43,077 nucleotides of DNA from Cerioporus squamosus (GCA_022592435.1 JABYQS010000252.1:1-43077); one strand, 5' to 3'; positions 1-12,222 are shown, counted from the stretch's first letter. Numbers and translations: made by a program. Notes: generated by a model not told the origin, from the letters alone.

Positions 1-913
1 GTGGCTCACAATTGTCGGGAGAGCAGTCGAGACCGCCATCTGCGCGATACCGAAGAGACTTCAGTGACTATCACTCTCAATGCCACTGTCAGAGCTTACC
101 AAGTCGAGCACAGACAGCATGTCTATCACCAAGTTCAAGACATATACCATCCAGAAGTCGAAGCCTCGTTTCGGTGCAGAACTATATAAAAATGACGGTC
201 AGCTTGGCCTACGTGAAGGACCTAGGAGACACACCTGGAGTCGTTCTCCATGTTGCGGCACAAAAGGGTCGAGAAGTACGAGCCGCAGAAACCGCCTCAG
301 ATGGTACGGGGTATTATTGGCGGTATGGGGAAGCCAGAGGGATACAGCCCGCGACTGTCATGTGCTAGTACGGGCAGGTTCACATTCAGTCCTGACAGGA
401 GCGGCATGGCCGCAATACGGTATGTTCTTCAGCATAGAAGTATCATCGATCTGTCAGAGATGCTTCTGAGCGGGATGGAGTGAGAGGACAAGGAAAGGCC
501 TGGAGAAGCTGATAGTGACTGATAGCTGGAAAATCACCGCCGGAGAAGTAGAGTCGTACATGCATCAAGAAGGCGAACACAGGTACATGGTGACAAGCGC
601 CCGGCCAATAGCGAGCTGCAGCGATCATCACTGTTTTGGCACTGCACGACGAAAGGAGACGCAAAGGAACGGAAAAGACGCATGCTATGACCCACAGACT
701 GAGGAAGTACGGTACAACACTCGACGTCCCTGCTGTCCACCTAAAGAGCCCATGACTCGATGACGAGACCGCAAGCGTGCGTAAGAGATCCGAACAACTA
801 CCATGCCCGCAACAACGCACATAGAGCCCTAGCCACCAGACACCAGACACCAGACACCAGGAAGCCAGCGAGAAACAACAGACGCAACGACCACGATCCA
901 ACCGTCCAAGAGT
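1..913. other. No recognisable gene (left edge)
   Basis: Short open frames occur on both strands but none shows a known motif, a plausible intron pattern or a sensible protein composition. Near position 837-862 there is a short tandem run of a 7-bp unit (CCAGACA, about three copies). This stretch may be the 3' flank of the SDR gene that begins just to the right on the minus strand, or it may belong to a gene cut off by the window edge. Confidence 0.5.
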
Positions 914-2060
914 CTAATCGGCGGCAGGGTACCCATACCTCTTCCGCGCGACCTTCGTGATGAAGCCCGGGAAGAGCCAATACAGGAAGAACGCCGTTCT
1001 TCCCCTGCTCGGCATCCACACCGTCGTCTGGCCCCGGTCCACAGCGTCCAGCACCCCGCGGACGACCTCCTCGTGGCTCAGCCCGTAGCTCTCCGGGTCC
1101 TGCCCGCGCACCTTGCCGCCGTCGGCCGCGTTGTCAAAGAACTGCTCGCCGCGCACGGTCGAGGGCAGGACGGACGTGAAGGTGATCCACGGGTGCTCGA
1201 TCGCGAGCGAGTGGTAGAACGCGAGCGTGGCAGCCTTGGAGCCGTTGTAGAGCGAGAGCGTCGGGGCGGGCAGCACGGCCGCGAGGCTCGCCATGAGGAC
1301 GATGGAGGGCGCCATTGACGACGTGAGAGAGGGGATCTGGGGAGCAGACGGCATCAGAGGCGTATTAGGGGGGGGGGCGATGCGAGACAGCACACGTACG
1401 AAGGTAGCGGCGGACACGACGGGGCCGATGTAATTGGTCTTGGTGACCTTGTCGACGACCTGGATGGCACGCTCGATCGCTGCGGCATCGGGCTCGGCAG
1501 GTGTGAACGTGCGCCCCTTCGCTTCCAGTCCGGCCAGCTCGCAGAACGGACGGAAGGTGGGCACTCCCGCGTTGACGATGAGGGTGTCGAGGCCTCCCCA
1601 GGCTGACCCAACGCCGCTTGAGCACACGCAGAAATCGAAAAAAAAAGACACGCCACTCACCATCCTGCACCTTGGACCGCAGGTTCACCATGTCCTCGAC
1701 GACAGTGAAGTCGCCTCTGACGAGCAGGACACGCTCTCCCTCTCCGTTAGTCGTAGTCTTCGGGGCAACTGCCCTGCACTCCTCCGCCACCTGGGACAGC
1801 TCGAGCTCGCGGCGGGCGAAGACACAGACGCGTGCGCCCTCCTGAGCGTACTTGAGCGCAAGCAAGCGGCCGATGCCTCCAGACGCGCCGAGGATGACGA
1901 CGCGCTCCTGGGACCTCGGGAGCTTGCTCGAACGGCACGGTTTGGATGGCCACATGCGGTATGCGACGAGGGCAACGAGGGCGACAGCGACGGGATGGCC
2001 ACCAAGCACAGCGGTCAGCGAGTGGATGTCTGCGGACGACAGAGCGGACAAGAAGCTCAT
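914..2060 (-). CDS. Membrane-anchored short-chain dehydrogenase/reductase (SDR)
   Basis: An NAD(P)-dependent oxidoreductase of the classical SDR family, about 362 residues in two exons (2060-1661 and 1602-914). The 58-bp intron between them has GTGAGT and TCAG ends. After the chosen start there is a hydrophobic segment at about residues 15-34, so the protein is probably tethered to the ER or another membrane, as in 11-beta-hydroxysteroid-dehydrogenase-like SDRs. Visible motifs are the Rossmann glycine motif GASGGIG (58-64), NAG (144-146), the catalytic Ser at about 239 and YNGSK (Tyr252, Lys256). The spacing is normal for the family and no key residue is missing. A longer in-frame start exists at 2147, but the start at 2060 puts the membrane anchor directly at the N-terminus. 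The substrate cannot be read from the sequence; lipid, retinol or steroid-like alcohols are only family-level guesses. Confidence 0.88.
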
Positions 2061-3080
2061 AGCTGTGGAAGCCGGACAAGGCGCAGGGACATATGAGGGC
2101 ATGGGGCGGAGGAAGCCAGGAATCTCGCGCCCTACTCCTGGGTCCAAAGACCGCGAAAACGAGGACGGCGTACCGTGCTGTGCGTACGCGTGCGTTCTGC
2201 AGGCTGCCCCTGAGAAGGGTGATCCAGTGCTATCAAGAAGGGCGAGCTTCAGCGTGTGAGCCGCACTGCGGGCCAGAAGTCAGTGGGCGCGAGAATCGAT
2301 GAACACATCAGCGCTCGACGTGGTGTCGCAAGATCCGAGTCTCTGGTATGAGGCATTTTCCGGGAAGATGCAGGGATCCGGTATACAGTTTGAAGAAGAC
2401 GACAGATGAGGTCTTTGCGAGAAGACGTGGACCAGAAGGAGGAGGAGGTAGTGGAGGAGGAGAAGGATGTGGTGGTCACGGAGACGCGGTTTTCGCCGAT
2501 GGTTCCACATATGGCAAGTTGTTCACAGCTCTGCACTTGGGCACCTCGTGCCTTCACCTCCTCCCAGCACGACAACAGCATGCTTCTCGCGGACCTTGTC
2601 AGGCCTAAGGAGTATCATGCCGGCGGCCTGATGCTCTACTCCTTTCTGACACAGCCTTGTGTCTGGTGACCTCGGGATATCTCCCATCTTATCCAATCCC
2701 GCGAACTGCCCACCCACCATTGCGCTTCTTGCACTTCGCTGTCAACAGACACAAGAACCATGGTGAGCTGGCTCAAGTGATAGCAAAGGAGCTGAGTGCA
2801 CACAATGTGAGCTTGGATGAGCTATACTTGTACACTCCGGTCTCAGAGCAGATGTTGCAATCACTCAGGATTGAGTTCAAGGTGAAAGCAGGCGCGCGAT
2901 GCGGCGATCCCGCAGTAGGGTGGCATCTCAACACGACGGCCCGATACCGTTCAGACTCCCAGTGATGGAAATGTGTCTACCAAGCACCCAACTTTGCCTA
3001 CTCGTAGAGTGTGTCTTTGACTTAAGGATCCTCGTGTGCATCAGCTTGGACTGATCTCCCTCCTCGCAGCGCTTGCCGCC
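2061..3080. other. Intergenic, no supported gene
   Basis: This region separates the divergent SDR and DUF6534 genes and should hold both promoters. Short open frames exist, for example a 36-codon frame from about 2299 and a frame covering 2657-2965 on the plus strand. They lack motifs and cannot be joined into a convincing protein by GT-AG splicing. A decayed gene fragment is possible. Confidence 0.4.
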
Positions 3081-5460
3081 ATGTCCCTTCCGGCAGCAGA
3101 CCCACTCCCGGTCTTCCCCAAGCTCGACAACACGTTGGGGTCATACTTTGTGGCTACCTATATCGGTTTGATGTATGTGTGCTGCTTGTAGAGCTTACCC
3201 CTAGGATGCTGATCTAGGCGGCCCAGCTTCTATGGCATTACGATCCAGCAGGCGTTTCGGTACTATCGCCTGTAACCCTCCGATAGCAAGTTTTTGAAGG
3301 CACTGGTAAGAACTTGCTGTATTTTCTGTCTAATTGATGTTGATACATGTGGTCTGCTTCCCAGGTCATTGTGGTGCTGTACGTGCATTTCCTCGCTCCC
3401 TGGCTCACGTCTAACTCCGCAACTCAGGGTTTTCGAGACGTTCCATACGATATTGTGCATACACGTCGGGTACTCCTCGTCGGCAAATCTTGAACGTACA
3501 GGCACTCACACACTCAAACAGTTACTTCTTGGCAATGCTCAAGTTCACGAACCCATTGGCTCTGTTCACCACACCGGGATCCAGGTGAGACATGCGCATG
3601 CTTTCATTGAATTCACAGGCTAAAGCTACGACAGGTCCCTCCAGGTACGTTGAGCTTATCTGGCTCAACTGTGAACCGGGCAGACCCTATCTTTGGCCGC
3701 CGTGAGTCAAGCCGCTTCCGAGCATTCCAGCTAAACACTTATCCATACGTGCCTTCAGGGACTTGTGGTTGTGACTGCGCATAGGTGAGGCATTCGACCC
3801 TCGTCTTACTCGAATCACGCTCAACTGCAACAATTGGCACACAGCTTCTACGTTCGTCGTGCGTATCTGCGTACGTACCCCTCAGATCGAGCGCACCGAT
3901 ACCTCACTTCTGAACACTACATGCAGTTGGTCCACGCTGGAGATGGTTGTTGGCCGTCGCAGTAAGTACTCGTTTCCGTGTGGGCACCATTCCCTAGTTA
4001 ACGCGAGGCGACAGGTCGTGCTCATCGTGGCTGAACTTGGTGAGTGCACCTCCGTTTCTGCTTGCGAACGTGATGTCTTACACGATTACCAGGCTTCTCT
4101 GCTGGTAAGACTCCGCTCAGCGACTCTTCAATCCTATGACAGGCTGCTCACTATCTCTCATGGCCAGCTGCCTCCGCGAAAGCGTATGTCGCCCTTCGCT
4201 TCTATCGCTGGCTTACTCTCACTCCTCTGACATCAGCTACATGCTCGTCACGATCGAAGACTTCTCCAAAGCGATTGTAAGTCGCCCATCCCCGACCTTT
4301 CTAATCACAACTGACTCTAAGTACTTCCCGCTTGGCCAGTGGCTCATCTCGACCGCATGCGGGATGACAGCGTTTGCGGACCTCTTCCTGTGCACAATGT
4401 TCAACGACGCTTTGCATCGGAGCCGGATGGGGTTCAGGAAGTACGTGGCGTGTTGTTGACTCGAGATTTCAATACTGATCTTCGCCTTAGGACCGACACG
4501 CTGATCAATACGCTCATTCTCTACGCTGTAGGCACAGGTATGGCACCTCTTCTCACTGCATCCAGGAGGTAGAACAACAGCTGACTAGGGGCGATGGTGT
4601 GTTAGGCTTGCTGAACAGGTACGATGAAGCGAAGTCGACTCTCGCGCGCCGTCCTAGAGCTGCAGTCGCTGAATGGCTCTGCCTCCCACTCATAGTCTGC
4701 TCATCCTCCTCTCGTTCATCTTCGTGAGTACCCACTGCCGTCCCTATCTGTGCCCTTAAGTACTGAGGCTGACTGCCATATCTATGATCTGTGACCTCAT
4801 AACAATCCCAATCCTGCCTTAGTCCATTGTCTACCCCAAGAACGAGATCTACGCCGGGATTGACATGGCCGGGACGAAGCGTACGCCTCCCCTCCCCCCA
4901 CGTCTCAGGTCTCAACTGACCACCGCCCTTTGCACTGCAGTCTACTCCAACATGCTCCTCGTCGCGTACATCCACCCGCGTCCTCTCTGACCTTCTCTTT
5001 CCCCCTCCCCGTCCCCGCGCGTTTGGGCTGAAGTAACATCCCCTCTCGCAGTCTGAACAGCCGCAAGACGCTCTACGAGGCCCGCCCGAGCGCGGCCTCA
5101 ACCAGCGCCGACGACAGCTCCTGGCCGTTCGGCTTCGCCACCATCCCCACCTCCGTCCTCGACGGCTCCCGCCCGAGTGCCAACGGCAGCACCGGCAGCG
5201 GCCCCCTCGAGCTGCGCGACCTTCTGCGGCCAGGTGCGTTCTTCGTCACTGGTTCTTCGCGTGTCAGATTCAGGAACCCTTCCCTCGTGCTGACGAGTCC
5301 AAAGAACACGCAGGCGAGCACAACGCTACACACAAACACGAACGCGTCGGTGGTGGACGTCAAGACTCCCGGGTCTGGTGGGGGCGTGATGTACCTCGAC
5401 GGGAGCAGGGACTACCACTTCGAGGACGACGTGTCGATGAAGACCGGGGCTGCTGTCTGA
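3081..5460 (+). pseudogene. DUF6534-type multi-pass membrane protein gene with a premature stop
   Basis: Splicing many tiny exons (introns of about 40-65 bp) gives a protein of the basidiomycete DUF6534 class. These are seven-helix-like membrane proteins of unknown function. Recognisable blocks are the N-terminal LDNTLGSYFVATYIGL, YGITIQQAFRYYR, PSDSKFLKALVIVVLVFE, a helix with TAHSFYVRRAY, the conserved DTLINTLILYAVGTGLL, and YSNMLLVALNSRK before a hydrophilic, Ser/Thr-rich C-terminal tail ending at the TGA at 5458-5460. Exon 1 is 3081-3172, and exon 2 starts at 3227. In exon 2, immediately after YYRL and before PSDS, the frame meets TAA at 3273-3275, where relatives usually have an aromatic residue. 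Downstream exons remain open and well spliced, so the lesion looks recent, or it may be a base error. If real, only about 46 residues would be made. Confidence 0.68.
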
Positions 5461-5738
5461 GGGTGCGGGAGGGTGCTGCCGAGAGTCGCACTACTTCGCT
5501 GTTTCTTTGTGGGATGCATCGTCGCTTGGGGGAGGGGAGGTGTATTTATTCGTGCGTGTACTCGTAGTATTTATGCTGCTTGACGCCTGATTGTGGCTGG
5601 CGTCATTCGGAAGGATCCCTATTGATCTGATCCGATCTATAACGTCTCAAGCCTCCTCCGCAGTATCGCTGTCAGCCGTGGGACTTTACTTGGACTACGT
5701 GCCATGGCTGCCTCCCTCCGAGTCAGGCCCGGCCCTAG

Positions 5739-5792
5739 GCTTGTACTACGTGAGGGGGGGGGTCGCAGACATGTACCGTGAGAACCTCTGAG
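5739..5792 (+). repeat. Outer terminal inverted repeat, left copy
   Basis: This begins GCTTGTACTAC, continues with a run of nine G (10 in the mirror copy at 20265-20319), and contains the 12-bp box TACCGTGAGAAC shared with the inner repeat. It is the outer end of the palindrome: sequence identity with the right end stops just beyond it, at 5736. Confidence 0.8.
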
Positions 5793-5916
5793 TGCGAATT
5801 CTGGCTGGTGGGAAAGGTCGGACTTTGAAGCATGGCGCCTACGCGCTCACATGCTCGGACGCGCGTGTCTTACTTCATCCCTTCGCCTTGAAGTTCCTGC
5901 AGTATCGAGTCTCACC

Positions 5917-8152
5917 ATGCCCGACTCGGTTTCGCGCGAAGAGCTTGAACAGGAGCTTAAAGACAAGTGTCACCTCTCGTCAATACGTCCGTTTCAACTC
6001 AATTGTGGACTGAGCTTGGTCAAAGGCTCGGACCTCTTCCTCGTTGTCGCGCCGGGCATGGGGAAGACCGCCGTCATGGCAGCGCCGTTCCTGATGGCAC
6101 AGTCCCGGAAAGAGCGAGGAATAGGACTCGTCATTGTGCCTACGAAGATACTTACAGAACAACAGGTGAACCGGGCTGCGCCCGGGGGACGATATCTGTC
6201 GTGAGCTGATGCCCGGACCTCTAGGCACAGACCTTTGCCTCGTATGGACTGCGCGCTCTCGCAATAAACGAGGACACCCTCCGACGTGCTCGGTACAGCA
6301 ACCGGGATCTGCTGTCTGAGATAGCTGCTGGAGAAGACGTCTGTATCGCCGTCGTGACACCTTGGATGCTCAAGAACGACAAACTGCAAGCCATCATCTC
6401 CAGCAAAATCCGCCCCGCCATCCGCTGGTTCTTGATGGATGAGATCCATCTAGCAAACAGGAACGATCCCACCGTCTGGTTGGAAGCTTACCAAGCCGCT
6501 GTCTTCATGCGCTCACGTCTCTCTTCGCGTACAACCTGGGCTGGCTTCACTGGGACTGCAACTCTGGCAGAGACTCGGGCTATCTCGCGCGATCTTGGCT
6601 TTCGACCGGGATACTTCGTGGACGCTCGTTACACGCTGGACCGGCACAACGTGAAGTTTATCCCCCGCTTCCTCGAACACTCCGTCTCCGGATACCGCTT
6701 CCTTGATCTCAGCTTTCTCATCCCGCGCTCCATCTCATCTGCAGCGGAGATCCCGAGCACTCTCATCTTCTGCGAAACTATAGAGCTCGGATATCGCATT
6801 GGTTTGGATATGGACTCGCGTCTACCCCAGGATCTGGAGGGTCGCGACCTCGTCGTCATGCCGTGCAACAGGCTCATGGACGTCGAGTACCGGGAGAAGT
6901 TCAAGGCGCGCATGGAGCAGGGAATCACACGCATCAGCATCGTCACGGATACCTGCACGTATGGTCTCAACGTGCACGCTACGCGCGTGGTCATCCTTCT
7001 CTCGGGCGACCTCGGCGGCTACTCCAGGTTGGTGCAACAAGCAGGACGAGTCTCGCGCGACGGTTCTGAAGGTCTGGTCTATGTTCTGGCTCCTTCCTGG
7101 ACGCGCAATATCCCCGCCGCCGAGATCAAGACTAAGACGCAGAAGGAAGAGCAAGCACGCCGCGCCCGCTCTCCCAAAGTGATCATCGACCTCCTCAATG
7201 CGACTCCAGCTCTGTGCCCCCGCCAACTCCACTGCGCATACAACGATGAGCCCTTCGAGCGACCGCATCCCTGTTGCAGTCTGCATGATCTGGAACCTGA
7301 AGCCTCTGCCGACGATGCTCTGAATCTTGCCTGGAGGGTGCACTTCGAGGCCATCGCGCCACCGCAGATGTGTGTCCCGCGATCTGACGGAACACATCTG
7401 GCACCCAACAAGACGATGAAGGCTTCTGTAGTCCGCCTTCTTACGCACTGGCATGAACAACAGTGGCGCGTGCTCTGTCCTCCATCTCATGACGAGCCCC
7501 CTTGTGCCTTCCTTCCCACGTACCTCATAACACTGCTCAGCGAAAAAATCCACGTGTGCACCACTCCGGAGCGTTTCCGGGAGGTTATCGGGAGGTGGGA
7601 TTACCTCGAAGAATGCGGAGAGGTACTCTATGACTATCTCCAAGACATGCTGGTGGAGTACGACAAGATGTACATCGACAAGCCTGTTGATCATGACGAG
7701 ATCTGCGAGATAGACCCACCACCAGTGAGCTTGATGCTCTTGGTGTGCGTATTGTCAATTGATCACAACTAATGTTCCCATGTTCTAGGGAACTGCACGC
7801 GTCCTACCGAAGCTGAACTTGATTGTGAAGCCGAAGGCGGAGCCGCCGTCCGATGCAGAGCTACTCGAAGCTAGCAGCGAAGCTCCAAAGGTGTCTGAGA
7901 CACTCTCAACGAGTGGGTTATTCATACCAACAACGAGTGAACAAGGGTACTAATATACATACACACGCTTTAGTTCCGGACAATCGCACACAACAGATGG
8001 GACAGAAGCGGCAAGGAAGCACCAACGCGCCACAACCATGCAAGAGGATACGCGCCGCGACGAAGGCATCCAACAACAAGGAAAATCAGGCATCACTCGA
8101 AGAGACCGCTGTCCCCAAGAGCACTAAGAAAGGGGGAAAGTCAAGGTCATAG
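5917..8152 (+). CDS. RecQ-like SF2 DNA helicase of the mobile element (intact copy)
   Basis: A predicted ATP-dependent 3'-5' DNA helicase of about 683 residues in four exons: 5917-6165, 6225-7724, 7789-7912 and 7974-8152. The introns are 59, 64 and 61 bp. A Q-like RPFQ lies at 24-27, Walker A is APGMGKT (45-51), motif II is DEIH (155-158), a GFTGTAT motif III follows, then TDTCTYGLN, and motif VI is QQAGRVSRDG (354-363). The RecQ spelling of motif VI and a Cys cluster after it (C414, C420, C433, C434) suggest a RecQ-type zinc-binding segment. The tail is basic (KKGGKSRS), consistent with nuclear import. An in-frame ATG at 5851 would add 22 residues. The gene converges on the DUF6589 gene with 34 bp between stops. 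As its partner inside one TIR unit it may help unwind DNA during transposition (inference). RecQ-like genes also occur in fungal subtelomeres, an alternative context. Confidence 0.85.
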
Positions 8153-8186
8153 GTGAGCATCGAACTGATCAGTAACTTCGGGTCAC
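8153..8186. other. 34-bp gap between convergent stops
   Basis: The helicase stop (TAG, 8150-8152) and the DUF6589 stop (TAA on the minus strand, 8187-8189) are separated by only 34 bp. The 3' untranslated regions of the two genes must therefore overlap or be extremely short. The mirror gap in the right copy is 16411-16444 and has the same sequence. Confidence 0.8.
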
Positions 8187-11100
8187 TTACTCGCTAATTG
8201 CAGCGTCAACGCGAAGGATACCGCCTGAATCTGTGACGAGGAAGTCGGCTGGAGGAGGAGCTGCGTCCGGATCTGCGGCAGGGCTGGAGGCATCCGTTTG
8301 CAGACTGGGAGCGTCACCATCTCGCTACGTAAATGATGTCGTCAGTCCGCTGCGACAGGTGGTCATGTAATGTGTACGTACTCCGAGAACATCGTCATTC
8401 ACGCTGCTACCATCTGCCGTCGTGCGCTCGAGGAATGTCTGCAATTGACCGGCATATAGCTTGTCCATACCGAGGGCGAACTCGTTTTCAACATGGTAGG
8501 GTTGATTGCGTCCAACGTGGAACCTGAGGACACCGTTGGTTCGGTAGTGATCACCGAGGCGGTCGATATCTGCGGTGTTGTCAGCGTCTGTGTGTGACTT
8601 TCCGGGGCTCTTGAGTCCGAAGAACTTCAGCATGAAACCGCGGAGATCACAGAAGCCGCGCAAGTTTAGTCCGATGACGTCCCTGAGGAACGGCGAGTCG
8701 AAGTCGAGACTCTTTGTGTTGAAGAGTCGCTTCAGCCAGTAGTTGAAGTGTTCCTGAAGGAGATCGAGCTCGTGCCAATGACCAGGGCGACCAGATGGGT
8801 TGACGAAGTAGTTGTTGAGGATCGCCTCCTTCAGCTCCTTAAGGAACTCGTACATGAAGCAGCAGGCGAGCTCGAGGAGCTCGTTTCCGTAGTTGGTACA
8901 CCCAGCACCCCAGAACGAGAACCGGAGAAGCTGATGGCAGTGAAGAGACCATACGTGCGGTCAGTGAACATGCCGCATCTATGGATATCAGCTGACATAC
9001 CTTGATGATCTCACATACACGTCCGGGGTCTCCTTCGGCAACAGCGACACAAAATTCGAGGTACCAGAACATGAGGCGCATGAACGCGATGTCGTTGCGC
9101 AGGACCGCATCGCCCGTCCACTCTGGATCCTCAGGCGGCATGTCATCACCCGCGGTGGCACCTCGCGGTTGATGTTCCGTCTTGGGACCGTACCTGCGAG
9201 GATCAGCATCGGACTGCCATGAGGACGACTTGCTGGCATCGTCGTATGCCCGGTTCGTCATGTACCTTTCATACACGATGCCGGCCATGTCGGAGAGCTC
9301 CTCGAAGGAACAGGACGCGAGCTGACCTCCAGAACCAAAGTACTTATGGATTGATTCGAGAAAGGCCATGTCGGCAGGCTGTTGGACGCTGGTTTTCTCT
9401 TCGCAGACAAGCCTGTTATTGCAACTGAGTTTAGGACATCGTACGAGAGATCAAAACACCGCGCGGGACGTACCGGAGAGCCTCCAGCACAAGAGCGTCG
9501 AAGCGATCGGATAAGAATGCATGGCGAGGGTAGAAGTCCTCTTTCTTGACGTTCTCGCGACCGAGAAGCACAGCGTCGTGGTGCATTCCAAAGACGAGCT
9601 TCCCCTGGCATTCTGGTTTGTAGCCAAGGTGGAACAGCGCCCTCTGTTCGGCGAGCTTCATGTGGAAGGGTTGGATGAGCGGCAGGAACGGCTCGGCCCG
9701 TTCTGCAGGGGTCTCGCCGGGCTTCTTGCGAAAGAGCTTGACCTTTCGGACCCGGTGAACCGTGAGCTGATCACCGCAAGCGAGGACGATAGAGTTGTTG
9801 AGCCACTCGAGGGGAATCGAGAGCTGGTCCTTGATGAGATCTTGCAGAAGCTCCCAAGTTCCAACCGTCGTCGACTCGTCGATTCCGGAGCATCGCAGCG
9901 AATAGATGTCGCTCTTTCGAAGGGGTAGCTTATGTTTTGCATGCGTCTCCGTGAAGATGCGCTCCACAGCAGCGCGGTGTCGTGACAACTGAGGGATGTA
10001 GCGCAACCACGTGCGTAAAATGGTGCCGATGCCCACTCCTCGGATATGGGACCAGTCGATGTCTTCGCGGAGGCGCTTCACGGTCAGCTGGAGGCGCTCC
10101 TTCTTCCTGATATTGTCGAGCCACGGCTGGAGCCTCAGGGCACCTGGGGGGACGTTCACGGGCCTCACGAATGTCGCCGCGGTTCCACTCTGCATGATAT
10201 TCTGAAGGTGCATTGTGAGAATGCATACTGACCAGTCACTCATATGCAAACAACTCACCTGGTGTGCAAGCGTGGTCTGTTCGACACGCTTGTTCTTGTT
10301 CACGTTATCCCATAGCAGTGCGCCTTCCAGAGGTGCATGCTCCGCGCAAGCCCCAATGCGTCGGATCTCGTGGCTGGCATCCATCGCAAGGCTTCGCAGT
10401 CGCTTGATTGTCGTGTTGTAGCCAAGCGTCATGCCACTGCGGCTAAGTATACGGAACGCGACTGAGGGTACGCCGGCCACGAACAGGTTGACACTCATGA
10501 AAGTGGGGAAGGCAGTCGCATATTGGTACGAGACGTGCAGAGCTGATAGTGAATGTATAGTTGTTACCTACAGCGGTACAGAGTCACCATGAATGTATGA
10601 TGTGAAGCGCATGCGACGTACCAGCCATGGATCGCGGCGCAGATGAATATCCAGCTCCTCCTCTTCGTCCGGGTCTCCGCTCTCTATCCGGCCGCCTTCA
10701 GATGCTTGTGGGACTGCGTGTGCGGCGTCCCTCTCCCGGATCGCGCTCTCCAGGTTCTTGCGAGATCTTTTGCTGACACACGCTGTCGACATGACCGCGA
10801 ATAGCACAGGTGCCTACGTAAATGCACATCTTCAGCATATATCAATGCTCCAGAAGCAGTGGCGGACTTACCTGTGTCGCCACCGTATGCTCCGCCTTCG
10901 CCGCATCCCAGCTCAATACATCCTGCCATGTGAGCTCCGAGGGTTTGCGCAGGGTGAACCCATGCTCAGGTTGTTGAAGAGCCTTCAAGTCCCTGTCCAC
11001 GGCCGGCAAGACGAGGTCGGACAGGGCCCAGTCCAAGATGTCCGAACGAGTCGATGTCTTCTTCCGGTCAGCGGCAGGGAGGTCGGTCTGGAGTCGTTCG

Positions 11101-12098
11101 TTCGGAAGACGGGCATAGCGGGGAAGTGAGGGAAGTGAGACGGACTCTGGTGCACCAGTCGCAGTGTACTTCTCTGAGCGGAGATGCTGATGCCAAAGGC
11201 GCAGTATGTCGATCGGATAGGTCCCGGTGCGACCTTTCTTGGTGAGGAACGCGGTGGCATAACCGGAAATGACGCGCGGTGTGTCCTCCTGCCTGTCAAA
11301 GACGACGGCGAGGAAGTCGCCAAGCGAGTCAAAACCGCAACCCTTCATGAAATTCAACACCATGACGGCCCGCTCTTGCTTCGTAAGAGGATGGTGCCAC
11401 GCTCGCCGGGCATGCGGGTTGCCCTGTGGAATCTTGAAACCGGTGAAAACATCCTGCAGCGCGCGTGTCTGTGCCTCATGCAGCCACGGTGAGCTTTCGT
11501 GAGGCTCTGTCGCAGTACTCGCCATCGGCGACGGGCTCGGACTGGGAGACCCTGTGAATGTATATAGCGGTTGTCCGTAGGCGTTCCCATAGATGGGACT
11601 GGTTGAGGTCGATGAAGACGGAGTGCTGGGAGGATAGAAGTACGTCAGTCCGACGGGAATCTGGATAGGCGTGGGCGGTGGGATATGTGTTCGAGTCGTG
11701 GAAGCTGGTCGCGACACCGTGGGACTTGAGGGCAGAAACGAGCCGTAGGCCTGCAACGGAGGCACTGCGTATTGCCTAGGCGTCGTGGGGGGTGTATGCA
11801 GGTGCATGGCAATGCCTGCACTGCCGGACGCTGTGAGCGTACTCGAGGCAGCGTGGTGCTACACACATTGAGTCAGAATAGTCACTGGTAGCTCGGACTT
11901 TACATACCGGTCCTGAGCTAGAAGTCTCTACGTTCGAACCGCCTGTCGCCCGGTCGTCTGAGTCCTGCGGGAGGGTAAATGTCAAGACGTGTATTGACTA
12001 CTCATTACTGCGGTTCCGACATTTAAGTTGGGCACCGGAGGGCGGTCCAGAGGAGGGTTTGAGCTGTCAGAATGTGCGCTGTTGAGACCCCAGTCCAT
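8187..12098 (-). CDS. DUF6589-domain protein, putative transposase of the mobile element (intact copy)
   Basis: Nine exons (12098-12009, 11964-11908, 11858-10872, 10813-10622, 10567-10259, 10201-9474, 9412-9001, 8930-8382, 8324-8187) give about 1153 residues, with every junction in phase. The N-terminal 200 residues are Ser/Pro/Thr-rich and probably disordered. The C-terminal two thirds match the fungal DUF6589 family: WDNVNKNKRV (Asp about 529), ACGDQLT (Asp about 689), then the family hallmark FWGAGCTNYGNELLE (Glu about 942/945) and a long helical segment with GHWHELDLLQEHFNYWLKRLF. The order D...D...E, inside such motifs, resembles RNase H-fold DDE transposases with a large insertion before the Glu. 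That function is inference; the family has no assigned role that I know of. The start at 12098 gives a clean first exon about 125 bp inside the inner TIR. Nuclear location is likely. Confidence 0.82.
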
Positions 12099-12222
12099 TA
12101 CTGAAGTCGACTAGGTACAGGAACGTAGCATATATACGAGAAGACAGTACGAGGAGGTGGTTGAGACTGCACGGCGATATGTCCGAGAAAGACGGAAGTG
12201 GACGAGAGCTCTCGCATTCAAA

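Noticed and set aside
443..901. A 152-residue open frame on the minus strand
   Set aside because: Cys/Trp/Val-rich composition without motifs, probably the reverse of non-coding DNA with short repeats.
2299..2965. A small gene between the SDR and DUF6534 genes
   Set aside because: The open frames are short, in different frames, lack motifs and cannot be joined by plausible introns.
5917..8152. The helicase as evidence for a subtelomere
   Set aside because: No telomeric repeats are present, and ordinary housekeeping-type genes lie on both sides.
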